NCBI RefSeq assembly: GCF_005233875.1
Contig: NZ_SZPZ01000007.1
Span: 335,287-399,286, forward strand
DNA length: 64,000 bases
Direction of reading: 5' to 3'
Source of the DNA: Kribbella jiaozuonensis
Lineage (GTDB): Bacteria > Actinomycetota > Actinomycetes > Propionibacteriales > Kribbellaceae
Position 1 is the stretch's first letter. Each line of letters opens with the position of its first letter. A model generated the notes under the pieces. The model had not been told where the DNA came from and made no database searches. It saw only the letters and a list, made by a program, of their open reading frames with translations. Shown here in pieces: positions 39,617 through 48,495 of this stretch. Made by a program: the position numbers and the translations under genes.

Positions 39617-41395
39617 TCAGCTCGCGTAGTCGCGGAAGCCTCGGCCGGTCTTGCGGCCGAGGTAGCCGGCGGTGACCAGGTGTTCGAGGAGTGGGGCCGG
39701 GGCGAAGCCGGGCTCGCGGAACTCCAGGTACAGGGTGCGCTGGATCGCGAGGGCGACGTCCAGGCCGACCACGTCGAGGAGGGCGAACGGGCCCATCGGG
39801 AGGCGGCAGCCGAGCTTCATCGCGGCGTCGATGTCGTCGACACCGGCGTAGTGCGCCTCGAGCATCCGGACCGCGTCGTTCAGGTACGGGAACAGCAGCG
39901 CGTTGACGATGAAGCCGGCCCGGTCGCCGCAGCGCACCGGGTGCTTGCCTGCGGCAACGGCCACGGCGGCCACCGTGTCGGCGACCTCGGGAGCGGTGCT
40001 GACCGTGCTGACGACCTCGACCAGCTGCATCACCGGCGCGGGGTTGAAGAAGTGCAGACCGACCACGTCGGACGGCCGCTTGGTCGCCATCGCGAGGTCG
40101 ATCACCGGCAGCGAGGACGTCGTGGTCGCCAGGATCGCGCCCGGCTTGCAGATCTCGTCGAACGTCTCGAACAACGCCTGCTTGACGGTCAGCTCCTCGA
40201 CCACGGCCTCGATCACCAGGTCGACGGACGCGAGGTCGTCGAGCTTCGCCGTACCGGTGACCCGGCGCAGCGCGGCGTCGCGTTCCTCCGAGGAGAGCTT
40301 GCCGCGCTGGACGCCCTTCTCCAGCGAGCGTTCGAGCGCGGCGCGGACCCGGTCGACCTTCTCGGTACCGCGGGCGACGTACAGCACGTCGTACCCGGCC
40401 TTGGCCGCGACCTCGACGATGCCGACCGCCATCGTGCCGGAGCCGACCACGCCGACCTGCTTGATCGCGCGGATATCCGGCGCGCCGCCGGCGGTCGACG
40501 GGGTGTGTTCGTCGTCGACGACGACCGGCGAGTCCGGGCCTTCGTAGGTGTAGAAGCCGCGCCCGGTCTTCCGGCCGAGCAGTCCGGCGGTGACCATCTG
40601 CTTGAGGATCGGCGCCGGCGCGTGCAGCCGGTTGCGGCCCTGCTTGTACATCGTGTCGAGGATCTCGTACGCCGTGTCGAGCCCGATCAGGTCGAGCAGC
40701 GCCAGCGGACCCATCGGGTATCCGCAGCCGAGCCGCATCGCCGCGTCGACGTCCTCACGGGTGGCGTAGCGGGATTCGACCATCGAGACCGCGTGGTTCA
40801 GGTACCCGAACAGCAGCGCGTTGGCGATGAAGCCGGCCCGGTCGGCCGCGACCACCGGGACCTTGTCGAGGCGGCGAGCGAGCGCCTGTACGTCGTCGAC
40901 CACGTCCGGCTCGGTGACGACGGTCTTGATCACCTCGACGAACTCCTGAACCGGCGCCGGGTTGAAGAAGTGCATGCCGACGACGCGGCGCGGGCGCTGG
41001 GTGGCGACGGAGATCTCGGTCACCGACAACGACGAGGTGTTGGTCGCCAGGATCGCGTCCTCGCCGACGATCTTGTCCAGCGCGGCGAAGATCTCGCGCT
41101 TCAGTTCGAGCCGCTCGACGACGGCCTCGATCACCAGATCGCACTCGGCCAGCGCCTCCATCGTGGTGGCGAACGTGACCCGGTCGAACAGCGCCTGCTG
41201 GTCCTCGACGGACAGCTTGCCGCGCTTCACGGCCCGGTCGGTCGAGTGCTGGATGTGGCCGCGGCCGCGCTCGGCGGCCTCCTCGTCACGCTCGACGCCG
41301 ACCACCGTCAGCCCGTTCCGCGCGAACACCTCGGCGATCCCGGCGCCCATCGTGCCGAGACCCACCACACCCACTGTCGTCAATTCCCGAGCCAT
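39617..41395 (-). CDS. Tandem-duplicated 3-hydroxyacyl-CoA dehydrogenase
   Basis: 592 residues, two complete copies (about 1-285 and 305-592) of the 3-hydroxybutyryl-CoA dehydrogenase fold. Copy one has VGVVGLGTMGAGIAEVFAR, the catalytic-loop TNTSSLSVTEI and MHFFNPAPVQEFVEVI with the catalytic His. Copy two has VGVVGSGTMAVGIVEVAAK, TTTSSLPVIDL and LHFFNPAPVMQLVEVV. Both end LGRKTGRGF.YE/D. No hydratase domain is present. It oxidises or reduces 3-hydroxybutyryl-CoA and would link acetoacetyl-CoA to crotonyl-CoA, feeding the Ccr branch. Start ATG 41395. Confidence 0.9.
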   Translation of the reverse strand: MARELTTVGVVGLGTMGAGIAEVFARNGLTVVGVERDEEAAERGRGHIQHSTDRAVKRGKLSVEDQQALFDRVTFATTMEALAECDLVIEAVVERLELKREIFAALDKIVGEDAILATNTSSLSVTEISVATQRPRRVVGMHFFNPAPVQEFVEVIKTVVTEPDVVDDVQALARRLDKVPVVAADRAGFIANALLFGYLNHAVSMVESRYATREDVDAAMRLGCGYPMGPLALLDLIGLDTAYEILDTMYKQGRNRLHAPAPILKQMVTAGLLGRKTGRGFYTYEGPDSPVVVDDEHTPSTAGGAPDIRAIKQVGVVGSGTMAVGIVEVAAKAGYDVLYVARGTEKVDRVRAALERSLEKGVQRGKLSSEERDAALRRVTGTAKLDDLASVDLVIEAVVEELTVKQALFETFDEICKPGAILATTTSSLPVIDLAMATKRPSDVVGLHFFNPAPVMQLVEVVSTVSTAPEVADTVAAVAVAAGKHPVRCGDRAGFIVNALLFPYLNDAVRMLEAHYAGVDDIDAAMKLGCRLPMGPFALLDVVGLDVALAIQRTLYLEFREPGFAPAPLLEHLVTAGYLGRKTGRGFRDYAS

Positions 41396-41459
41396 GCTCT
41401 GCACTATGCCAGTCCGGCCAGTGGTCCGCCCATGAGTTGCATCACCGGCGAGGCCAAGC

Positions 41460-41915
41460 TCACACGTTCTCGTCGTACACGACCGGTGTCTCCATCCAGC
41501 CGTCCAGCAACCACTGCGGATCCGGGGCCGCCACGAGTGCCGCCGCGATCGGCCGCGGCCGCAGATCCCGCCCGGACAGCTCGGGCAGCGGCAGCCAGAC
41601 GGCTCGGTAGCTCCCGCGCTCCGACTCGGCCGGGCTCGCCAGCTCCGGGCCTTCGCCGGTGCCGAACTCGCCGCCGATGACGTCCGCGCAGAAGTAGTGC
41701 TGCGTGCTGTCGCCGAAGTGCACGACCGCGACGACGCTGCGGATCTTGACCAGCAGCCCGAGCTCTTCGTAGATCTCCCGCCGCGCAGTCTCGGCCGGGC
41801 TCTCGCCTTCTTCGACCTGGCCGCCGGGCAGAACGTAGTACGTCATCCCGTCCCGGACGCGCTCGATCGCGGCGATCCCGTCGTCGGTGAGCAGTACGAC
41901 GCCGGCCCGGATCAT
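41460..41915 (-). CDS. NUDIX hydrolase
   Basis: 151 residues. The Nudix box runs from LPGGQVEEGESPAETARR to EIYEELGL, with all Gly/Glu/Arg/Glu/Glu positions present. Start ATG 41915 overlaps the upstream methyltransferase stop (ATGA), indicating an operon. Substrate not predictable. Confidence 0.88.
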   Translation of the reverse strand: MIRAGVVLLTDDGIAAIERVRDGMTYYVLPGGQVEEGESPAETARREIYEELGLLVKIRSVVAVVHFGDSTQHYFCADVIGGEFGTGEGPELASPAESERGSYRAVWLPLPELSGRDLRPRPIAAALVAAPDPQWLLDGWMETPVVYDENV

Positions 41916-42793
41916 GCGCGCGTCGCCAGCACGTGGAACCACATCCCGAGCTTGCCCTCGCCGCGTTCCAACCGCTGTACCTGCCAGCCGGTGCTCGTCA
42001 GTAGCTCACGCAGCGCATCCTCCTGCCAGTGGACGAAATGTCGCGGCAGATCCAGGTTGCGATCGGACCACTCCTCGCCTTTGCCTTCACGCGTCGAGAA
42101 CGCCAGTACCGGAGCCGATCGCGCCGCTTTCTTCAGGACCTGGGCCAGGTCGGGGCGGTCGAAGTGCAGGAACACCGCGTCCGCGAACACCGCCTCGTAC
42201 GGTCCGCCGAAGTCGTCGGTCAGCGCGTTCAACCGGTCGACGGCGTACCCGTCGGCCCGGATCATGTCGATGAACGCCTGCGTGGCGTCGGTTCGGCGTA
42301 CGACGAAGCCGCGGCGTTCCAGCTCGAGCGCATCCCGTCCGGTCCCACTGCCGATCTCCAGCACCCGCCCACCCGGCTGGATCAGCTCGGCGAGCAGATC
42401 GATCAGCGTGTTGTTGGGCTCCGTCGGGATCGAGGCGCGGAACTTCTCCGCCGCCTGCTCGTACGCCGACAAAGTCACCTCGTTGTCGGTCGCGACCCGC
42501 GTCCACCCGTCGCCGTTGTGCTCGACCGTCGCCGGAAGCTTGAGGCCGAGATCCACACCGAGTACGACGACCGTCTCGCCGCGATGCAGGTCCGCGATCG
42601 ACTGCAGCTCCTGGTCCGGCCGCTGCGTCAACTCCGGTACGACGGTCAGCCGAACCCCAAGACGCTCCGCCAGCCGCGACCCGGCAGCCGCCTCGAACGT
42701 CCCGGCGTACACCTGAACAACCCGCTCCCCCACCGCCGCCTCCTGCACATCACCAGGCAGCAGCAGAATCCGGGCGGGACACATGAGGTTCAC
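41912..42793 (-). CDS. Class I methyltransferase with phosphatase-like N-terminal domain
   Basis: 293 residues from GTG 42793 (GGGAGGG 9 bp upstream). The C-terminal half (about 120-290) is a SAM methyltransferase: GGRVLEIGSGTGRDALELERRG, VVRRTDATQAFIDM and DAVFLHFDRPDLAQVL. Residues 1-100 (VVQVYAGTFEAAAGSRLAERLGVRLTVVPEL, IADLHRGETVVVLGVDLG) resemble the second half of a histidine phosphatase, but the catalytic RHG motif is missing. The pair with NUDIX suggests nucleotide/cofactor repair; this is inference. Confidence 0.78.
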   Translation of the reverse strand: MNLMCPARILLLPGDVQEAAVGERVVQVYAGTFEAAAGSRLAERLGVRLTVVPELTQRPDQELQSIADLHRGETVVVLGVDLGLKLPATVEHNGDGWTRVATDNEVTLSAYEQAAEKFRASIPTEPNNTLIDLLAELIQPGGRVLEIGSGTGRDALELERRGFVVRRTDATQAFIDMIRADGYAVDRLNALTDDFGGPYEAVFADAVFLHFDRPDLAQVLKKAARSAPVLAFSTREGKGEEWSDRNLDLPRHFVHWQEDALRELLTSTGWQVQRLERGEGKLGMWFHVLATRA

Positions 42794-42841
42794 GCATCCA
42801 CCCTCCCACTCCGGACGGCCGGTGCACTACGGTGCTTTCTC

Positions 42842-43501
42842 GTGCGCTTGGTGATTGCTACTTGTTCTGTCGACTACTCGGGGCGGCTGACGGCTCATCT
42901 GCCGATGGCGCCGCGGCTGCTGATGGTGAAGGCGGACGGATCTGTGCTGATCCACGCCGACGGCGGGTCGTACAAACCGCTGAACTGGATGTCGCCGCCG
43001 TGCAAGCTGACCGAGGAAGAGGGGGTCTGGAGCGTCACCAACAAGGCTGGTGAGGAGCTCCGGATCACGCTCGAGGAGGTGCACAGCGACACGTCGTACG
43101 AGCTGGGCACCGATCCCGGCCTGATCAAGGACGGCGTCGAGGCGCACCTGCAGGAGCTGCTCGCCGAGCACGTCCAGACCTTCGGCGAGGGCTGGACGCT
43201 GGTACGCCGCGAGTACCCGACCGCGATCGGCCCGGTCGACCTGCTCTGCCGCGACGCCGACGGCAAGCACGTCGCGGTCGAGATCAAACGCCGCGGCGAG
43301 ATCGACGGCGTCGAGCAGCTCACCCGGTACGTCGAACTCCTCAACCGCGACCCGCTCCTCGCCCCGGTCCGCGGCATCTTCGCCGCCCAGCTGATCAAAC
43401 CCCAGGCCCAGTTCCTCGCCACCGACCGCGGCCTCGAATGCGTCACCGTCGACTACGACGCCCTCCGCGGGATGGAATCCGACGTGCTCCGGCTGTTCTA
43501 G
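42842..43501 (+). CDS. nucS: Mismatch-specific endonuclease NucS/EndoMS
   Basis: 219 residues. It has an N-terminal beta-sandwich dimer domain and a RecB-like nuclease domain with catalytic Asp133 (GPVDLLCRDAD), Glu147 and Lys149 (VAVEIKRRGEIDGVEQLTRYVELL). It ends LRLF, the C-terminal motif reported to contact the beta clamp. NucS replaces MutS/MutL mismatch repair in actinobacteria. Start GTG 42842 (VRLVIATCSVDYSGRL), divergent from the methyltransferase with 48 bp between. Confidence 0.95.
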   Translation: MRLVIATCSVDYSGRLTAHLPMAPRLLMVKADGSVLIHADGGSYKPLNWMSPPCKLTEEEGVWSVTNKAGEELRITLEEVHSDTSYELGTDPGLIKDGVEAHLQELLAEHVQTFGEGWTLVRREYPTAIGPVDLLCRDADGKHVAVEIKRRGEIDGVEQLTRYVELLNRDPLLAPVRGIFAAQLIKPQAQFLATDRGLECVTVDYDALRGMESDVLRLF

Positions 43502-43579
43502 ATCCTGACAAATCAGAGAATTTGCCCGATTTCGGGCAGAAGCTTTGCGCTGACCCTGGAAAGACTGCATGGTTGACGG

Positions 43580-43864
43580 GTGATCAGTGAGGCGGCGGCT
43601 GTGGAGCCGGTCGACGAGTTGGCCGATCAGGTCAGCCGGACGACCGGACTGTCGGCGGATGTCGCGCGGCGCGTGGTCGCCGACGTACTGGCCTATTTCA
43701 CCGAGACGACAGAGGAGTACGTCCGGCGCCGGCACCGTGAGTTGCAGACCTACGGCGCCCGCAACGACGAGATCTTCGCCCGCCTCGGCAGCGAGCTCCG
43801 GCACTGGCCGGTCCGCTCACCCGAACTCTCTGCCCGCCAGCTGCGACGGATCGTCTACGGCTGA
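43580..43864 (+). CDS. Small conserved helical protein between nucS and glmS
   Basis: 94 residues from GTG 43580. Helices include ADQVSRTTGLSADVARRVVADVLAYF and EEYVRRRHRELQTYG. The C-terminal RNDEIFARLGSELRHWPVRSPELSARQLRRIVYG has the recurring pattern N..IF..I..EL...F....LS.RQ.RR.IYG, which I have seen in other small proteins of unknown function. It ends 35 bp before glmS and is probably co-transcribed with it. Confidence 0.7.
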   Translation: MISEAAAVEPVDELADQVSRTTGLSADVARRVVADVLAYFTETTEEYVRRRHRELQTYGARNDEIFARLGSELRHWPVRSPELSARQLRRIVYG

Positions 43865-43899
43865 CGCGGGACCGAACCCATACGAAAGGCACCCACTAC

Positions 43900-45720
43900 A
43901 TGTGCGGAATCGTCGGGTACGTCGGCACCAAGCCGGCCGCGCCCATCCTGGTGGACGGACTGGCCCGGCTCGAGTACCGGGGCTACGACTCGGCGGGTGT
44001 CGCCGTACTGGGCTCCAGCGAGCTGAAGGTGCACAAGGACGCCGGCCGGGTCCGTGAGCTGGAGGCGTCGCTGCCCAAGCGGTTCGGCGGCAAGCTCGGT
44101 ATCGGCCACACCCGGTGGGCCACGCACGGCGGGCCCAGCAAGGACAACGCGCACCCGCACGCCAGCGGCAACGAGCGGATCGCCGTCGTACACAACGGCA
44201 TCTTCGACAACGCCGGCGCGCTGCGCACCCAGCTCGAGGACGCCGGCGTCAAGCTGCGCTCCGAGACCGACACCGAGGTGCTCGCGCACCTGATCGAGCA
44301 GTCCGACGGCGCCACCCTCGAGGAGAAGGTGATGGCCGCGCTGCGCCGGATCGAGGGCACGTACGGCATCGCCGTCATCGACCTCGACTTCCCGGACCGG
44401 ATCGTGGTCGCCCGCAACGGCAGCCCGCTGATCCTCGGCATCGGCGACGGCGAGATGCACGTCGCCTCCGACGCGGCCGCGCTGATCCGCTACACCCGCC
44501 AGGTCGTGTACTTGGACGACGGCGAGCTGGCCACCGTGCGCGCCGACGGGTACCGCACCTTCACGCAGGACGCGTCGCCGACCACGAAGACCGCGAAGAC
44601 GGTCGAGTGGGAGGCCGAGGAGTTCGAGCGCGGCCTGCACGAGCACTTCATGATGAAGGAGATCCACGAGCAGCCGGACGCGGTCGGCCGGGTCATCCGC
44701 GGCCGCCTGGACGAACGCTTCCACACCGTGCACCTCGGCGGTCTGAACATGGACGCCCGCGAGGCGCGCGAGATCAAGCGGGTCAAGATCCTAGGCTGCG
44801 GTTCGGCGTACTACGCGGGTCAGATGGGCGCGCAGTTCATCGAGGAGGTCGCGCGGATCCCCGCCGACGCCGAGCCCGCGTCGGAGTTCCGGTACCGCAA
44901 CCCGGTCGTCGAGCGGGACACGTTGTACGTCGCGGTGTCGCAGTCCGGTGAAACGCTGGACACGCTGGTCGCGGTGCAGGAGCTGAAGCGCAAGGGCGGT
45001 CGCGTGATCGGCCTGGTGAACGCGGTCGGTTCGAGCATCGCCCGCGAGGTCGACGGCGGTGTGTACCTGCACGCCGGCCCGGAGGTTTCGGTCGCGTCGA
45101 CGAAGGCGTTGACGAACATGGCGGTCGGGTTCGCGATGCTCGGCATCCACCTCGGCCGGATCCGGGACGTCTCCCCCGCCGACGGTCGCCGGCTGATCGA
45201 CGGCCTGAAGAAGCTGCCCGAGGACATCGCCGCGATCGTCGCGCAGGAGGAGGAGCTGGCGAAGATCGCGGGGCGGCTCGCGAAGCACGAGTCGCTCTTC
45301 TTCGTTGGCCGGACCCGCGGGTACCCGGTCGCGCGTGAGGGTGCGCAGAAGCTGAAGGAGATCTCGTACCGGCATGCGGAGGCGTATCAGACGTCTGAGC
45401 TGAAGCATGGTCCGCTGGCGCTGATCTCGCCGGATGTGCCGAGCGTCGCGATCGTCCCGGACGACGAGCTGCTGGACCGGAACATTGGCGCGCTGCACGA
45501 GATCGGCGCGCGGTCGGGTCCGCTGTACGTCGTCACGCACCCGGGCGTCGAGGTGCCGGACGGGGTCGCGGCGAAGATCGTCGTACCGAAGAACGAGGCC
45601 GAGCTCGACCCGATCCTGCTGACGATCCCGCTGCAGATCATCGCGTACTACGCGGCCGTCGCCCTCGGCCACGACGTGGACAAGCCCCGCAACCTGGCCA
45701 AGTCCGTCACCGTCGAGTAG
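43900..45720 (+). CDS. glmS: Glutamine-fructose-6-phosphate aminotransferase (isomerizing)
   Basis: 606 residues, full length. The N-terminal Cys nucleophile (MCGIVGYVG) and glutaminase motifs GHTRWATHG and HNGIFDN are present. Two SIS domains follow: GCGSAYYAGQMGAQFIEE, SQSGETLDTL and VASTKALTN, then GRTRGYPVAREGAQKLKEISYRHAEAY. It ends DKPRNLAKSVTVE, the canonical C-tail. It makes glucosamine-6-phosphate for peptidoglycan and mycothiol. Start ATG 43900 with AAAGG upstream, followed by a strong terminator. Confidence 0.97.
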   Translation: MCGIVGYVGTKPAAPILVDGLARLEYRGYDSAGVAVLGSSELKVHKDAGRVRELEASLPKRFGGKLGIGHTRWATHGGPSKDNAHPHASGNERIAVVHNGIFDNAGALRTQLEDAGVKLRSETDTEVLAHLIEQSDGATLEEKVMAALRRIEGTYGIAVIDLDFPDRIVVARNGSPLILGIGDGEMHVASDAAALIRYTRQVVYLDDGELATVRADGYRTFTQDASPTTKTAKTVEWEAEEFERGLHEHFMMKEIHEQPDAVGRVIRGRLDERFHTVHLGGLNMDAREAREIKRVKILGCGSAYYAGQMGAQFIEEVARIPADAEPASEFRYRNPVVERDTLYVAVSQSGETLDTLVAVQELKRKGGRVIGLVNAVGSSIAREVDGGVYLHAGPEVSVASTKALTNMAVGFAMLGIHLGRIRDVSPADGRRLIDGLKKLPEDIAAIVAQEEELAKIAGRLAKHESLFFVGRTRGYPVAREGAQKLKEISYRHAEAYQTSELKHGPLALISPDVPSVAIVPDDELLDRNIGALHEIGARSGPLYVVTHPGVEVPDGVAAKIVVPKNEAELDPILLTIPLQIIAYYAAVALGHDVDKPRNLAKSVTVE

Positions 45721-45733
45721 CAGTTGCACGTTT

Positions 45734-45768
45734 GCGGCCCCCGTCACGCTGAGCGTGACGGGGGCCGC
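45734..45768. terminator. Strong bidirectional terminator, 16-bp stem
   Basis: A perfect inverted repeat of 16 bp per arm, with a 3-nt loop (tga at 45750-45752), centred between the convergent glmS (stop 45720) and glutaminase (stop 45790) genes. No long U-tract, but the stem stability and position make termination on both strands likely. Confidence 0.85.
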
Positions 45769-45789
45769 TGCTGTTCTGCAGAACCTGTG

Positions 45790-47223
45790 TCAGAGGTGCT
45801 GGGTTGATTGTGCTGCGCGGCGGGTCGACGCCGTGCCGGCTCGCTCGGTGTCGGCGCTCTGGACCGTTCCTCCGGTTCCAGGCCTGGCCAGGCCACCCAG
45901 CGCGCGGTCGGCGGCGCTTGCTGCTTCGGCTCGGCGGTCTGCTTCGTTGAAGGTGCTGGCGACGCGCGTGCGCTCGGTGTCCAGGCCGCGGTACGGGTGC
46001 AGGCCGAACTCGTTCACGAACCGCTTGCACACCTCGACGCCGCGGACCGAGTTGCCGGCCGCGTCCAACCTCGGCGAGAACGTCACCACCGCCAACCGCT
46101 TCGACGGCACGACCATCATCACGTTGCCGGACACACCGCTCTTCGCCGGCAACCCGACCTGATCCGAGAACTTCCCCGAGTCGTTGTACATCCCGCTGTG
46201 CCCCATCACCGACAGCACCCGCCCGGCGGTCTCCCGCGAGAACACCTGCTCACCGGAGTACGGCGAGACTCCCCCGTTCGCGAGCGTCGCACCCGCCGCA
46301 GCCAACCCCTGCGCATCGACCTCGAGCGAACAGATCTGGAAATAGAAGTCGGCCGTCCGGGCCGCGCCGTCCTCACCCGGCTCGGCCTTCAACATGTCGG
46401 CCGCCTTCATCAGACTCGCCAACCCACGGTTCCCGTCACCGGTCGCCTTCTCCGCCAGGTACGTCTCCTGGTCGAATCCCGGCGGCCGCCCCATCATCGC
46501 CGTCCACGTCTCGCGCACGGTCCGGAACCGGTCGCTCGTCTGCTTGCCATGATCAACCAACGCGAGCGTCGCCATCGCGCCCGCATTGATCATCGGGTTG
46601 TGCGGCCGCCGTCCCTCGCCGAGCGACAACCGGTAGTCGTTGAACGTCCCGCCGCTCTGCTCCTGACCGACCCACTGATGTACTTCGGTCGGCCCCAACT
46701 GCGAGAGCGCCATCGCGTAGTTGAACGGCTTCGACGTCGACTGCACGCTGAACCCCTGCTCGGCATCACCGATCGAGAACAGCTGCCCGTCCGCCGTACA
46801 GATCGCGATCCCGAACCGCTCCGGGTCCGCGTCCCGCAACGTCGGGATGTAGTCGGCGACATTCCCGTCCCGGTTCGGCAGCAGGTCGGCGTACATCGCC
46901 TCGATGCTCCGCGCGTACTCCTGGAACTCGTCCGGCGAGACCGCAAGCTCGCCGGCCAACGCTCGATGCACGATCCCGTCGCCGTGCTGCGCGATCCCGG
47001 CGTACTGCCGGAAGTCGATCTCGACCGGCTGGATGTCGACCCGGATTCCCGGCCGACCGTCAGCATCGCGGACATCGGCCAGCGCTGCGCGGACGCGCGC
47101 GTCGTCCGGCTGGATCCCCGCCTGTCCCAGCTTCGCGAGCAGCTCCCAGGCCCAGATGCGGCCGTTGTCGTCCTTGTCGATCGACGTGAACGTCCGCAGG
47201 AGTTCCGACTCCGACACATCCAT
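45790..47223 (-). CDS. glsA: Glutaminase A with N-terminal EF-hand
   Basis: 477 residues. An N-terminal EF-hand-like region begins TSIDKDDNGRIWAWELL, with a canonical calcium loop (Asp1, Asp3, Asn5, Glu12). The glutaminase core has QSTSKPFNYAMAL (Ser-x-x-Lys nucleophile), NPMINAGAMATLALV and SGVSGNVMMVVPSK. A Ser/Thr/Ala-rich tail of about 50 residues follows. Start ATG 47223 with GGAAGG upstream. Converts glutamine to glutamate and ammonia; the EF-hand suggests calcium or stress control. Confidence 0.92.
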   Translation of the reverse strand: MDVSESELLRTFTSIDKDDNGRIWAWELLAKLGQAGIQPDDARVRAALADVRDADGRPGIRVDIQPVEIDFRQYAGIAQHGDGIVHRALAGELAVSPDEFQEYARSIEAMYADLLPNRDGNVADYIPTLRDADPERFGIAICTADGQLFSIGDAEQGFSVQSTSKPFNYAMALSQLGPTEVHQWVGQEQSGGTFNDYRLSLGEGRRPHNPMINAGAMATLALVDHGKQTSDRFRTVRETWTAMMGRPPGFDQETYLAEKATGDGNRGLASLMKAADMLKAEPGEDGAARTADFYFQICSLEVDAQGLAAAGATLANGGVSPYSGEQVFSRETAGRVLSVMGHSGMYNDSGKFSDQVGLPAKSGVSGNVMMVVPSKRLAVVTFSPRLDAAGNSVRGVEVCKRFVNEFGLHPYRGLDTERTRVASTFNEADRRAEAASAADRALGGLARPGTGGTVQSADTERAGTASTRRAAQSTQHL

Positions 47224-47341
47224 CGCGATTTCCTTCCCCAGGCAGATGTGGTCACGCGACGACGCTGTCGGCGAAGGAGCAGCCTGGCCGACGCGTGTTT
47301 CCGTGCGAGTCACCTGGTGTTACGGCGGCGTCAATCGTGCT

Positions 47342-47371
47342 CTTGTCGGACAAGTTGATGACTTGTACGAT
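47342..47371 (+). promoter_or_regulatory. Promoter/operator of the aldarate cluster
   Basis: TTGTCG (47343-47348) and TACGAT (47366-47371) are 17 bp apart, giving a start of transcription at or next to the ATG (47380), i.e. a near-leaderless mRNA. Two overlapping palindromes cover it: CTTGTC-G-GACAAG (47342-47354) and CAAGT-TGATG-ACTTG (47351-47365). A TTGT...ACAA site is of the type bound by FadR-subfamily GntR proteins, and one is encoded by the second gene of this cluster. Confidence 0.65.
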
Positions 47372-47379
47372 CACTGGCC

Positions 47380-48495
47380 ATGGATCGCATCCGCCAGGTG
47401 AAACTCTCGTCCGTTGTTCTTCCGCTGGATCAGCCAATCAGCGACGCGAAGGTGCTGACCGGGCGGCAGCGGCCGATGACCGAGATCGTGTTCCTGTTCG
47501 CGGAGATCGCGACCGAGCAGGAGCAGCACGGAATCGGGTTCAGCTACTCCAAGCGCGCCGGCGGTCCGGCGCAGTACGCGCATGCCAAGGAGATCGCGGC
47601 GGGGTTGATCGGCGAGGATCCGTCCGACATCGCGAAGGTGTACGACAAGCTGCTCTGGGCCGGCGCATCGGTCGGCCGATCCGGCGTCGCGACGCAGGCG
47701 ATCGCGGCGATCGACATCGCACTCTGGGACCTGAAGGCGAAGCGGGCCGGCCTCCCGCTGGCCAAGCTGCTCGGCGCGCATCGCAACTCGGTCCGTGCGT
47801 ACAACACGTCCGGCGGCTTCCTGCACGCGCCGATCGAGGAGGTCAAGGAGCGCGCCTCGAAATCGCTTGCCGACGGCATCGGCGGGATCAAGATCAAGGT
47901 CGGCCAGCCCGACACCCGGATCGACCTCGAACGGGTCCGCGCCGTCCGCGAGCACCTCGGCGACGACGTACCGCTGATGGTCGACGCGAACCAGCAGTGG
48001 GACCGCCCGACCGCGCTGCGCTTCGGCCGCGTGCTCGAGCAGTTCGACCTGGTCTGGATCGAGGAGCCGCTCGACGCGTACGACGCCGTCGGTCACGCGG
48101 AGCTGGCCGCGGCGCTGGACACTCCGATCGCGACCGGCGAGATGCTGTCGAGCGTCGGCGAACACGTCCGGCTGATCGAGGCGCGGGCCGCCGACATCAT
48201 CCAGCCGGACGCACCGCGGATCGGCGGTATCACGCCGTTCCTCAAGCTCGCGACGCTTGCCGACCACAACGGTCTTCAGCTGGCGCCGCACTTCGCGATG
48301 GAGATCCACCTGCATCTCGCGGCCGCCTACCCGCGCGAGCCCTGGGTCGAGCACTTCGAGTGGCTGAATCCCTTGTTCAACGAGCGTCTGGAGACGATCG
48401 ACGGCCGGATGCTCGTGCCGGACCGGCCGGGGCTCGGCTTCACTACCAGCGAGCAGTGTGCGCGGTGGACGGTCGACGGCTGTGAGTTCCGATGA
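47380..48495 (+). CDS. L-talarate/galactarate dehydratase (enolase superfamily)
   Basis: 371 residues. Catalytic and metal residues of the mandelate racemase subgroup are visible: Lys171/Lys173 (GGIKIKVG), Asp202 (VDANQQW), Glu228 (WIEEPLDAYD), Glu254 (ATGEMLS) and His304 (LAPHFAMEIHLHLAAAYP). The ending PWVEHFEWLNPLFNERLE is typical of talarate/galactarate dehydratases, which make 5-keto-4-deoxy-glucarate, the substrate of the dehydratase encoded at 50.2 kb. Coupled to the GntR gene by ATGA. Confidence 0.87.
   Translation: MDRIRQVKLSSVVLPLDQPISDAKVLTGRQRPMTEIVFLFAEIATEQEQHGIGFSYSKRAGGPAQYAHAKEIAAGLIGEDPSDIAKVYDKLLWAGASVGRSGVATQAIAAIDIALWDLKAKRAGLPLAKLLGAHRNSVRAYNTSGGFLHAPIEEVKERASKSLADGIGGIKIKVGQPDTRIDLERVRAVREHLGDDVPLMVDANQQWDRPTALRFGRVLEQFDLVWIEEPLDAYDAVGHAELAAALDTPIATGEMLSSVGEHVRLIEARAADIIQPDAPRIGGITPFLKLATLADHNGLQLAPHFAMEIHLHLAAAYPREPWVEHFEWLNPLFNERLETIDGRMLVPDRPGLGFTTSEQCARWTVDGCEFR

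Noticed and set aside
39569..41680. A 703-residue plus-strand frame opposite the tandem dehydrogenase
   Set aside because: Arg/Asp/Val-rich antisense translation; the minus-strand dehydrogenase is unambiguous.
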